Positions 57,717 through 64,000 of a stretch of 64,000 nt of DNA are shown in pieces. The position numbers were made by a program, and so were the translations under genes. Source of the DNA: Rhodospirillaceae bacterium (GTDB taxonomy: Bacteria > Pseudomonadota > Alphaproteobacteria > Rhodospirillales > Rhodospirillaceae); assembly GCA_002737725.1 (NCBI GenBank), contig NSIP01000001.1, positions 186,001 to 250,000 of the forward strand, given 5' to 3'. Position 1 is the stretch's first letter; every line of letters begins with the position of its first letter. The notes below the pieces were generated by a model. It was not told the origin of the DNA and did no database searches. It saw nothing but the letters and a program-made list of their open reading frames with translations.

Positions 57717-57765
57717 GGTCGCATTTTTCCACGCCAACCGGTCTCCACTTGTCGAGAAAATGCTC
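57717..57765. repeat. REP-like element, copy 3 of 3
   Basis: It begins GGTCGCATTTTTCCACGCCA and ends TGTCGAGAAAATGCTC. The outer arms GCATTTTTC/GAGAAAATGC still pair, with slight divergence. It fills the gap between the convergent DUF971 and ubiH genes, ending directly at the ubiH stop codon. Confidence 0.65.
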
Positions 57766-59019
57766 CTAAAGTCCTACACCGCGCATAAGTTTCGGCAAGT
57801 CGCCGACCGTGCCCATGGCGTGACGCATGAAGAAGAGTTTCAGCGGCGGAATTCGATTAACGATTCCCAATCCCATGTCGCGCGCTATCCGAATGGGCGC
57901 AATGTCGTTCGAGAACACGCGATTGAGGATGTCGGTCACGCCGCCCATCAGCAAATTATCTGCGCGCCGCCAGCGTTCAAACCGATCAAGCCCTGTGGGG
58001 TGCGCGGGGTCTAAGCCTAATTGCGCGTTGTCGACCAAAATTTCAATCAGCGCCGCAACGTCACGCAACCCTAAATTCAAACCTTGCCCGGCAATGGGGT
58101 GAATGGCGTGCGCACTATCGCCAATAAGCACCAATCGCGCTTTCACGTAGCCTGATGCAAATTGCAAACCCAACGGGTAACTCAAGCGCGGGCCGATCAG
58201 GCTGAGTTCACCCAAAAAACCGCCCACGCGTTCATTGATCTCGGCCACAAAGCGATCGTCGGGCAAGGCTAAATAATCAGCCGCGCGCCCGGCGGCTTCG
58301 GTCCATACCAGTGACGAGCGATGCCCGCCGTACAGCGGCAAAATCGCAAAGGGCCCTGCTGGTAAAAACCGCTCATGGGCTATGCCCTGGTGCGACGTTG
58401 CGTGACCGATGGTGGCGACAATCGCAGTTTGCGGGTAACTCCAGCCGGTCACGTTCACGCCTGCGGCCTCACGCAAGCTAGAATTTTTGCCTTCTGCCGC
58501 GATCACCAATTTTGCATCTATCTCGCCGCCATCTTTGAATTGCACGGTGGCGCTGTCGGCGGTTTGCGTCAAGCCACTCACAGCAACAGGCGCGATTACA
58601 TCAATCAACGCGGGTTGTGCAGTAATTTCCGCGGCAATGGCTTCACGCAAATGTCGGTTTTCGACCATATAGCCCAAGGGGCCTTCGCCCAGGTCGCGAT
58701 GATCGTAATGCAGGAACAGCAACGAGGGGCCGTCTGAAACTCGGATGTCTAAAATCGGTTCGGCCCGCGCGGCTAAATGCGGCCACAGACCAATCGCGTC
58801 CAGCAGCTTTTGCCCTGAAGCTGAAATGGCCGAGGCTCGCCCATCAAAATCGGGGCCGATGCCTTGGCTGGGTGCCAGGCGATCCACCAGGGTAGTTTTC
58901 ACCCCGTGCCGGGCCAGGCCCAACGCCAGCGAACCGCCCACCAGACCACCGCCGACAATCACAATGTCGGCGCAGATGCGCTCTGTCGCGTCGCTCGCGA
59001 AACCTGGGGCTTTCGTCAT
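57766..59019 (-). CDS. UbiH/UbiF/VisC-family ubiquinone-biosynthesis FAD monooxygenase
   Basis: 417 residues. DIVIVGGGLVGGSLALGLARHGVKTTLVDR (about 19-48) is the FAD-binding GxGxxG loop region. GRASAISASGQKLL is the second conserved block, and LVLIGDSAHAIHPIAGQGLNLGLRDVAALIE (about 304-334) contains the GD motif binding the FAD ribityl chain. Members hydroxylate the ubiquinone ring at C5, C6 or C1; alphaproteobacteria often have one or two with mixed regioselectivity, so UbiH, UbiF or UbiL cannot be told apart here. Confidence 0.93.
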   Translation of the reverse strand: MTKAPGFASDATERICADIVIVGGGLVGGSLALGLARHGVKTTLVDRLAPSQGIGPDFDGRASAISASGQKLLDAIGLWPHLAARAEPILDIRVSDGPSLLFLHYDHRDLGEGPLGYMVENRHLREAIAAEITAQPALIDVIAPVAVSGLTQTADSATVQFKDGGEIDAKLVIAAEGKNSSLREAAGVNVTGWSYPQTAIVATIGHATSHQGIAHERFLPAGPFAILPLYGGHRSSLVWTEAAGRAADYLALPDDRFVAEINERVGGFLGELSLIGPRLSYPLGLQFASGYVKARLVLIGDSAHAIHPIAGQGLNLGLRDVAALIEILVDNAQLGLDPAHPTGLDRFERWRRADNLLMGGVTDILNRVFSNDIAPIRIARDMGLGIVNRIPPLKLFFMRHAMGTVGDLPKLMRGVGL

Positions 59020-59113
59020 AGAGGGACCTTAACTCAAATCATGCGCGGCCCCAACCACACCAAGCTCACGGAATCGCTCAGGTTTTAAGGACTATGCCAG
59101 GGTCTTGATTGGC

Positions 59114-59142
59114 TTGCGCTTTGGGCCCGATGCGCCTATTTT
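59114..59142 (+). promoter_or_regulatory. Promoter of tRNA-Thr
   Basis: TTGCGC (59114-59119), 17 nt, then TATTTT (59137-59142) form a plausible sigma-70 promoter, placing the start near 59149 and giving a leader of about 35 nt before the tRNA. Confidence 0.4.
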
Positions 59143-59145
59143 CCG

Positions 59146-59165
59146 GCACCTTTTTCAAAAGGTGC
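59146..59165. promoter_or_regulatory. 20-bp palindrome at the tRNA-Thr transcription start
   Basis: GCACCTTTT (59146-59154) and AAAAGGTGC (59157-59165) are perfect 9-bp arms around TC. It overlaps the predicted start site of tRNA-Thr and could be a leader hairpin or operator. Confidence 0.4.
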
Positions 59166-59184
59166 GATCCTTCTTCAGGCGCGT

Positions 59185-59259
<75 letters not shown>

Positions 59260-59690
59260 TTCAAAATCAATGACTTATTGAACAATTGACTTTCGCCCAG
59301 AGTGGCGAAGAATCATTTGGCAACCACGGCAGGGAGCAAGGCGGGCATCCCGCATTGCTAATCCATTCTGCTTTATTCAGCATCGCCATTAACAATCGCT
59401 ATCCCCCAACTGACAAAACCGCCATAACCCCTTTTTTCAGTTCTGTCAGTCTGGCCTTAGGCCGTTAGCGCCACTTTCCGACCCCATCCCCCCGAAAACG
59501 GCAGGGGGTATGCTCAATGCGGGGTCCCCAACCATGCATGTCGCGTCGGGTTTTTTTTAATTACGCTAGGCGGTGGGTGGCCTCAGGCTGGGGTGGTAGC
59601 CGGGATGGCTGATTGCGGTCATCAGCTTGGCTAACGGATGGTCAGTCTGGTCGCAGGGCTGCTGTCAATGTGACAATGCCTGCATAAACA
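59260..59690. other. Gene-free gap between tRNA-Thr and the BI-1 gene terminator
   Basis: About 430 bp without a credible coding frame. Minor structures: TTCGCC-N6-GGCGAA at 59292-59309 just after the tRNA (possible weak terminator), GTCAGTCTGG occurring twice (near 59444 and 59641), and a run of eight T after CGTCGGG near 59550. No integrase fragment or duplicated tRNA end was found. A small RNA is possible but not supported. Confidence 0.4.
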
Positions 59691-59720
59691 AAAACCCCGG
59701 ATCGTAAGATCCGGGGTTTT
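59691..59720 (-). terminator. Rho-independent terminator of the BI-1 gene
   Basis: AAAACCCCGGATC and GATCCGGGGTTTT form a 13-bp perfect stem with loop GTAA. On the minus strand it ends in a T-run and lies 26 bp after the BI-1 stop. The flanking A and T runs would also let it work in the other direction. Confidence 0.88.
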
Positions 59721-59746
59721 GCATTCGGTCTGAAAGACCTTTGCTG

Positions 59747-60502
59747 TTATTTCCGGTCGCCCAGTAACGACAGCAAAATTTGGAACAAGTTGACGAAATT
59801 GAGGTAGAGCGAGACCGCGCCCATAATCGCCGAGCGATCTTCCATGTTCGTGCCTTGCACCTCAAGGTACTCGTTCTTCAGGCGTTGTGTGTCATAGGCG
59901 ATGAGCCCCGAGAACACCAAGAGGCCAACGCACGAGATGACGAATTGCATCATCGAGCTTTGCATGAAGATGTTCACAACGCCTGCGATGACGATGCCGA
60001 TCAGGCCCATGAACAAGAACGTGCCAAAGCCCGACAGGCTTTTCTTGGTGGTATAGCCGTAAAGACTGAGTGCGCCAAAGGCCGCCGATGTAATGAAGAA
60101 CACGCGGGTCACCGACACGCCGGTATAAACCTTCAGCAGCACGGCAAAGCCTATGCCCATGGTGCCGACCAGGCCCCAGTATAAACCCTGCAACATGCCG
60201 GTGCTCATCCGCGCCCCGCCAAAGCTCATGGCCAGGATAATGCCAATGGGGGCGAACATCGCCACGAAGCCCATGCCGGTGTAGCCCACACGGCCGTTGG
60301 CCGCAGTTTGGAAGAACACATCTTGCAAGCCGGTGTTGGCCACGACAATGGCGACAATGCCGCTGAGCAGCAGGCCCGAGGCCATGTAGTTGTAGATCTG
60401 CAGCATGTGCTTGCGCAGGCCGACGTCGATGTCTGCCGCTGCGGTTTGTCCCCAGATGCCGCGATCAGCCTGACCAAACGCTTTACGATCTGTATCAGCC
60501 AT
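59747..60502 (-). CDS. Bax inhibitor-1/YccA-family membrane protein
   Basis: 251 residues with seven membrane helices from about 35 onward. Family blocks: HMLQIYNYMASGLLLSGIVAIVVANTG (about 32-58), MGFVAMFAPIGIILAMSFG and GLIAYDTQRLKNEYLEVQG (about 199-217), and the conserved C-terminal aspartate region ALSLYLNF-like AVSLYLNFVNLFQILLSLLGDRK. Bacterial members such as YccA modulate FtsH, and others conduct calcium; which applies here is not known. Monocistronic, with its own terminator. Confidence 0.95.
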   Translation of the reverse strand: MADTDRKAFGQADRGIWGQTAAADIDVGLRKHMLQIYNYMASGLLLSGIVAIVVANTGLQDVFFQTAANGRVGYTGMGFVAMFAPIGIILAMSFGGARMSTGMLQGLYWGLVGTMGIGFAVLLKVYTGVSVTRVFFITSAAFGALSLYGYTTKKSLSGFGTFLFMGLIGIVIAGVVNIFMQSSMMQFVISCVGLLVFSGLIAYDTQRLKNEYLEVQGTNMEDRSAIMGAVSLYLNFVNLFQILLSLLGDRK

Positions 60503-60667
60503 ATGTAACCTCTTTGCTTTTCAAACAAACGCTTGGGTCACGGCGATCTTGCCGGACTGTCACCCATATTGGGCTGGTGTGGGGCGACTTCAATCGAAAT
60601 CGGCCAGATCACATGAATGTCATCTTGGGCGAGGTGTATAACCATTAAAAATAAATGGCTTAGTACA

Positions 60668-63229
60668 TCATTCATTTCGCAGAAGGGGGGCTGCTTTAAT
60701 GCCTAACGCCCGCCACGTCCCGGCAAAGCCAGCCAGCAGGGTCACGAGAATGCAAACACCCACCACACCCACGGCCAGTCCGTACCCCATATCCCATTCC
60801 AGCTTCATGATGTGAACCACCACCGCCCACGAGGCCAGCGCACCCACGCCCACAGCAATGGCACCAGTGGCCAAGCCCAACAGACAATATTCGAACACAA
60901 ACGCACTCAACACATTGCCACGAGTTGCCCCCAAAACCTTCAGCACCACGGATTCATAAATCCGACGCGAATGTCCGGCAGCAATGGCACCTGCCAGCAC
61001 CAAGGCCCCTGCAAAGAGTGCGACGGCTGCCGTCATGCGCACGGCCACACTCAAGGTTCCCAAAACATCCTTTAACATTTGCACAGCATCGCGAACTTGA
61101 ATCACCGTCACATTCGGCATGGCCTCAAGCACGGCGGTCTCAATTTTGTTTTCCACGCCAGGCTCAGAGTTGACGGTGGAAATATACATACCCGGTGCGC
61201 CAGCCAGAGCTTGCGGCGAATAGATGAGCGTGAAATTCATGGTGCCTGATTGCCAACGCACATCGCGTGTGTTGGCAACTTTGGCCGCAATCTCGCGGCC
61301 TAAGATATTCAGGCTGATGGTGTCACCAATTTTCAAATTCATGCCGTCTGCGACACGATCATCAATCGACACTAAATTCTCACCGCTATAATCAGCCGGC
61401 CACCACTCACCCCTCACCAACTTCGCGTTGTCGGGCAGGGTTGCTGCCTGCGACACACCGCGTTCGCCACGCACCGCCCAGCGACTATCGGGGTGAACAT
61501 CGGCCTTCTCAATAGCGACGTCTTTAATTTTTGAAATGCGTCCGCGAATCATCGACGCGCTGGTGACTTTATTGGTGCCTGGTACGGCCTTGACGATTTT
61601 CTCAAATTCTTCAACTTGGCCGCTTTGGATGTCGATGAAGAACATGCTCGGCGCATCTTGCGGCAAGCCCTCATTCAACCGCGTGTTCAAATTGCTTTGA
61701 ACGAGCGCAATCGACACTAAAACTGACAATCCTAAGCCCAGCGACAGCACGACCGATGTGGTTGGTGCGCCCGGCCGATAAAGGTTCGACAACGCAAGTC
61801 TGAGTGTTGGCTTTCCAGCCACCGCGCCGCCACGCCCTGCGCTGAGTTTGCGCGCCAGCGCCATCACGCCATTGGCTGCGAAGGTAAACAGGATCAACGC
61901 TACCGCTGTCCCGCCAACAAAGAAGGCGGCATACTTCGGTTGCTCGGCAGTACCGATGGTATATCCCGCCAGCGACAACGCCAGCAGCGCCATGGCGATC
62001 ATATATCGCCGCCGGGGCCAAGCGCGTGTGGGGGCCAACAAGTTGCGAAACAGGGCCACGGGCGGAATGTCGCGCGCGCGTGCCAAGGGCCACAAGGCAA
62101 ACACAGCAGCCGTCAGCACTCCAAAAACCAACGCTTTGAACAACGAGCCAGGATACACACCAAACTGTGCATTGACAGGCAAAAGGCCTTCAAGCGCTTG
62201 TCCTGCGGCCACAGGAATGATGGCCCCCAGAATCAAGCCTAAGCCAATGCCCAGCGCCGACAGCAACGTGATTTGAACCACGTAAATGCGAAAAATTGTT
62301 TCGGCAGGCGCGCCCAAGCATTTCAGCGTTGCAATGGTGTTGATGCGACCTGCCATATACGCGCGCACTGCATTGGCCACACCAATGCCACCGGTCAGCA
62401 ATGCGGTCATGCCCACCAGCGTCAAAAATAACGTCACGTTATCCAAAAACGCTTCCACGCCTTGGGCTGCCTGGTTGATTCCGCGCAAACGCCAGCCCGT
62501 GTCGGCAAAATCTTTGGTCAGTCGCGCGCGCAATTGATCAGCGCTGCCGCCCTTGTCGACACGAATGTTATAGACGTAAGACACCATGCTGCCTTGTTGC
62601 ACTAACTGGGTGTCTTGAATGGCAGCTGTGGCAATCATCACGCGCGGCCCAGCGGTGGCAAATGTCACAACCCGGTCTGGCTCTTTGATAATCAGTGCGC
62701 GCACTTGCAGCGACGCCTCGCCAACTTTGATCACATCGCCAACTTTGACGGCCATGCGATTGGCCAGTGATGTATCAATCGCCCCCCCCCATAGGCCGTT
62801 CGATTGCTCAAGGATGCGCGCGAGCGGCAGGGCGGGTTCGGTTTGCAACGCGCCATAAAGTGGATAAGCTTCGTCGACGCTTTTGAGCTCAATCAAGGCC
62901 CGTTGACGCACCGCGCCGGTCTCATCATCAACGCGTGCCATGGACCGCAGTTGAATTTGGGCGCTCACGTCACCGGCCAATGTCATCGCCGACATTTCTT
63001 CGGCGTTGACGGGCCGCTCGCTCATGCGCGCTTGAAGATCACCGCCGAGAAGTGGTTGCGCGTCCGCAGCGATGCCAGCTTTGACCGAATCGTTCAGCGA
63101 GCCCGCGCCCGCGATGGCCGCAACGCCGATTGCTAAGCAGGCGAGGAAAATACGAAAGCCCTTAATGCCCCCGCGCAGTTCGCGAAGTGCAAAACGAATC
63201 GCAATTGATCCGTCGAACATACCCGCCAT
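60668..63229 (-). CDS. YbbP-type ABC transporter permease (FtsX-like)
   Basis: 853 residues. It has an N-terminal membrane helix (about 25-45) with a periplasmic domain (MacB-like PCD, about 50-250), a first FtsX block of helices (about 265-400), a middle helix pair (about 405-460) and a second FtsX block at the C-terminus (about 735-850). This ten-helix arrangement matches E. coli YbbP, part of a mechanotransmission-type ABC complex proposed to work with a TesA-like esterase. The start is 4 bp after the YbbA stop. A run of eight C near 62780 is read through in frame. Confidence 0.9.
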   Translation of the reverse strand: MAGMFDGSIAIRFALRELRGGIKGFRIFLACLAIGVAAIAGAGSLNDSVKAGIAADAQPLLGGDLQARMSERPVNAEEMSAMTLAGDVSAQIQLRSMARVDDETGAVRQRALIELKSVDEAYPLYGALQTEPALPLARILEQSNGLWGGAIDTSLANRMAVKVGDVIKVGEASLQVRALIIKEPDRVVTFATAGPRVMIATAAIQDTQLVQQGSMVSYVYNIRVDKGGSADQLRARLTKDFADTGWRLRGINQAAQGVEAFLDNVTLFLTLVGMTALLTGGIGVANAVRAYMAGRINTIATLKCLGAPAETIFRIYVVQITLLSALGIGLGLILGAIIPVAAGQALEGLLPVNAQFGVYPGSLFKALVFGVLTAAVFALWPLARARDIPPVALFRNLLAPTRAWPRRRYMIAMALLALSLAGYTIGTAEQPKYAAFFVGGTAVALILFTFAANGVMALARKLSAGRGGAVAGKPTLRLALSNLYRPGAPTTSVVLSLGLGLSVLVSIALVQSNLNTRLNEGLPQDAPSMFFIDIQSGQVEEFEKIVKAVPGTNKVTSASMIRGRISKIKDVAIEKADVHPDSRWAVRGERGVSQAATLPDNAKLVRGEWWPADYSGENLVSIDDRVADGMNLKIGDTISLNILGREIAAKVANTRDVRWQSGTMNFTLIYSPQALAGAPGMYISTVNSEPGVENKIETAVLEAMPNVTVIQVRDAVQMLKDVLGTLSVAVRMTAAVALFAGALVLAGAIAAGHSRRIYESVVLKVLGATRGNVLSAFVFEYCLLGLATGAIAVGVGALASWAVVVHIMKLEWDMGYGLAVGVVGVCILVTLLAGFAGTWRALGIKAAPLLRNE

Positions 63230-63233
63230 GATT

Positions 63234-63998
63234 TTACCCCGCAGCTTTCGTCAGGCCTTCGCCGACGATCAAGCCGTCATTGATGCGCGCCACGCGGTCG
63301 CAACGCCCGGCCAGCTTCAGGTCGTGCGTGATCAAGACCAGCGTTGTGTTGTGGTGATCGTGCAGTTCGAACAACAGCTCGATGATCTGTTGGCCCGTGC
63401 CGCCATCAAGATTTCCGGTGGGCTCATCGGCCAGCAGAATTTTAGGCTCGACCGCAAAAGCCCTGGCAAGTGCGACGCGCTGTTGTTCGCCGCCCGATAA
63501 TTGCCCCGGGTAATGCTCCATGCGATGGCCCAGGCCGACACGTTTCAGTTGGGCCTCGGCGCGATCAAAGGCATCCTTGCGACCGGCAAATTCTAAGGGA
63601 ACGGCCACATTTTCCAGCGCCGTCATGGTGGGAATCAGGTGAAACTGCTGAAACACAATGCCGACATTATCGCGCCGAAATAAGGCTAGCCCGTCTTCGT
63701 CCAAGGCACTGTAATCGGTTCCCGCAATGTGGACTTTGCCCGCGCTTACGCGCTCAAGGCCCGCAATAATCATCAGCATGGTGGTTTTGCCCGAGCCCGA
63801 AGGGCCTACGACGCCCAGTGCTAAACCTTGCGGCACGGTCAGGTCGACCCCACGCAAAATATTGACCGGCCCGGCCGGCCCGTCCAATGTCAGGTGGACG
63901 CCTTCCAATAAAACGGAAGGCACAATAGCGGACGAAGTTGCGATTGAATGCATGGGTGTTACGTTCTGTTTTATCATGACGTCGGCGGCACTTTTCAT
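63234..63998 (-). CDS. YbbA-type ABC transporter ATP-binding protein
   Basis: 254 residues from ATG 63998, or 247 from ATG 63977; both fit before the conserved ATPase domain. Walker A is VGPSGSGKTT (about 63-72), the Q-loop IVFQQFHLIPTMTALENV, the signature LSGGEQQRVALARA (about 165-178), Walker B KILLADEPTGNLD, and the H-loop LITHDLKLA. This is the MacB/LolD/YbbA subgroup that energises FtsX-like permeases, here the YbbP-type gene 4 bp downstream. In many proteobacteria a tesA-like esterase gene is divergent; that side lies beyond the window. Confidence 0.93.
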   Translation of the reverse strand: MKSAADVMIKQNVTPMHSIATSSAIVPSVLLEGVHLTLDGPAGPVNILRGVDLTVPQGLALGVVGPSGSGKTTMLMIIAGLERVSAGKVHIAGTDYSALDEDGLALFRRDNVGIVFQQFHLIPTMTALENVAVPLEFAGRKDAFDRAEAQLKRVGLGHRMEHYPGQLSGGEQQRVALARAFAVEPKILLADEPTGNLDGGTGQQIIELLFELHDHHNTTLVLITHDLKLAGRCDRVARINDGLIVGEGLTKAAG

Positions 63999-64000
63999 AA

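Noticed and set aside
59260-59690. Integrated genomic island at tRNA-Thr
   Set aside because: No integrase fragment, no repeated tRNA 3' end and no foreign genes follow; the next genes are core.
62778-62790. Frameshift at the C8 run in the YbbP-type gene
   Set aside because: The reading frame continues normally through it, with family-like sequence on both sides.

Overview
The window reads as one chromosomal segment of an alphaproteobacterium. No ribosomal RNA marker is present, so this rests on gene content and order: hrcA next to a divergent rph-rdgB pair, hrcA-grpE, dnaK-dnaJ-dapB-nth, dapC-ftsK-lolA, mutS ... glnD-murJ-trpS, a thioredoxin/TPR - LON-domain - Trm112-like - DUF971 run, and ubiH. 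The arrangement looks Rhodospirillales-like. By eye the base composition is moderately GC-rich and uniform; it was not computed. Almost all of it is core housekeeping sequence. No phage, IS element, CRISPR array or integrase was seen.

Layout. 1-4 kb: cell division and envelope on the minus strand (dapC, ftsK, start of lolA). 4-6.8 kb: a LysR regulator divergent from a small coiled-coil-like protein and a class I methyltransferase, separated by an 80-bp regulatory unit present as an imperfect tandem duplicate. 6.8-10.7 kb: hemW, rdgB and rph, interrupted by a plus-strand insert (a bicupin and a decayed TSUP permease gene). 10.8-21 kb: stress and chaperone genes (hrcA, grpE, dnaK, dnaJ) mixed with a periplasmic sugar-dehydrogenase-like protein, an ASCH protein, a broken GNAT gene, alkB, dapB and nth. 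21-37 kb: broken EI24/CysZ-like gene, PfkB-family kinase, typA, AmpG-like permease, phoR-like kinase, mutS, glnD, murJ, trpS. 37-42 kb: RutE-like nitroreductase, internally deleted polysaccharide deacetylase, Bax-like glucosaminidase, nfuA-type scaffold, and a TSUP/TIGR02186/UspA operon. 42-53.5 kb: surface polysaccharide and lipid A-type genes (gmd, fcl, a CapD/WbpM-type dehydratase; a DegT aminotransferase + Gfo/Idh oxidoreductase + UMF1 permease operon divergent from an MsbA-like exporter), with purH between. 53.6-64 kb: Tat-type M24 peptidase, tRNA-Gly(GCC), thioredoxin-TPR chaperone, LON-domain protein, Trm112-like protein, DUF971, ubiH, tRNA-Thr(CGT), Bax-inhibitor-1 protein, and a YbbA/YbbP ABC system.

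Three things stand out. (1) The duplicated LysR operator region, with a palindromic T-N11-A box in each copy, driving an uncharacterised small protein/methyltransferase operon. (2) A roughly 50-bp REP-like element seen three times (about 20.25, 48.15 and 57.72 kb). It has a conserved outer stem and a variable inside, and each copy fills a short intergenic gap. (3) Several accessory genes are decayed by frameshifts, nonsense codons or internal deletions (TSUP, GNAT, EI24, polysaccharide deacetylase, probably an EamA transporter), while every core gene is intact. The DegT/Gfo/MsbA-like cluster suggests a GnnA/GnnB-type route to a 3-amino sugar for lipid A, but that is inference.
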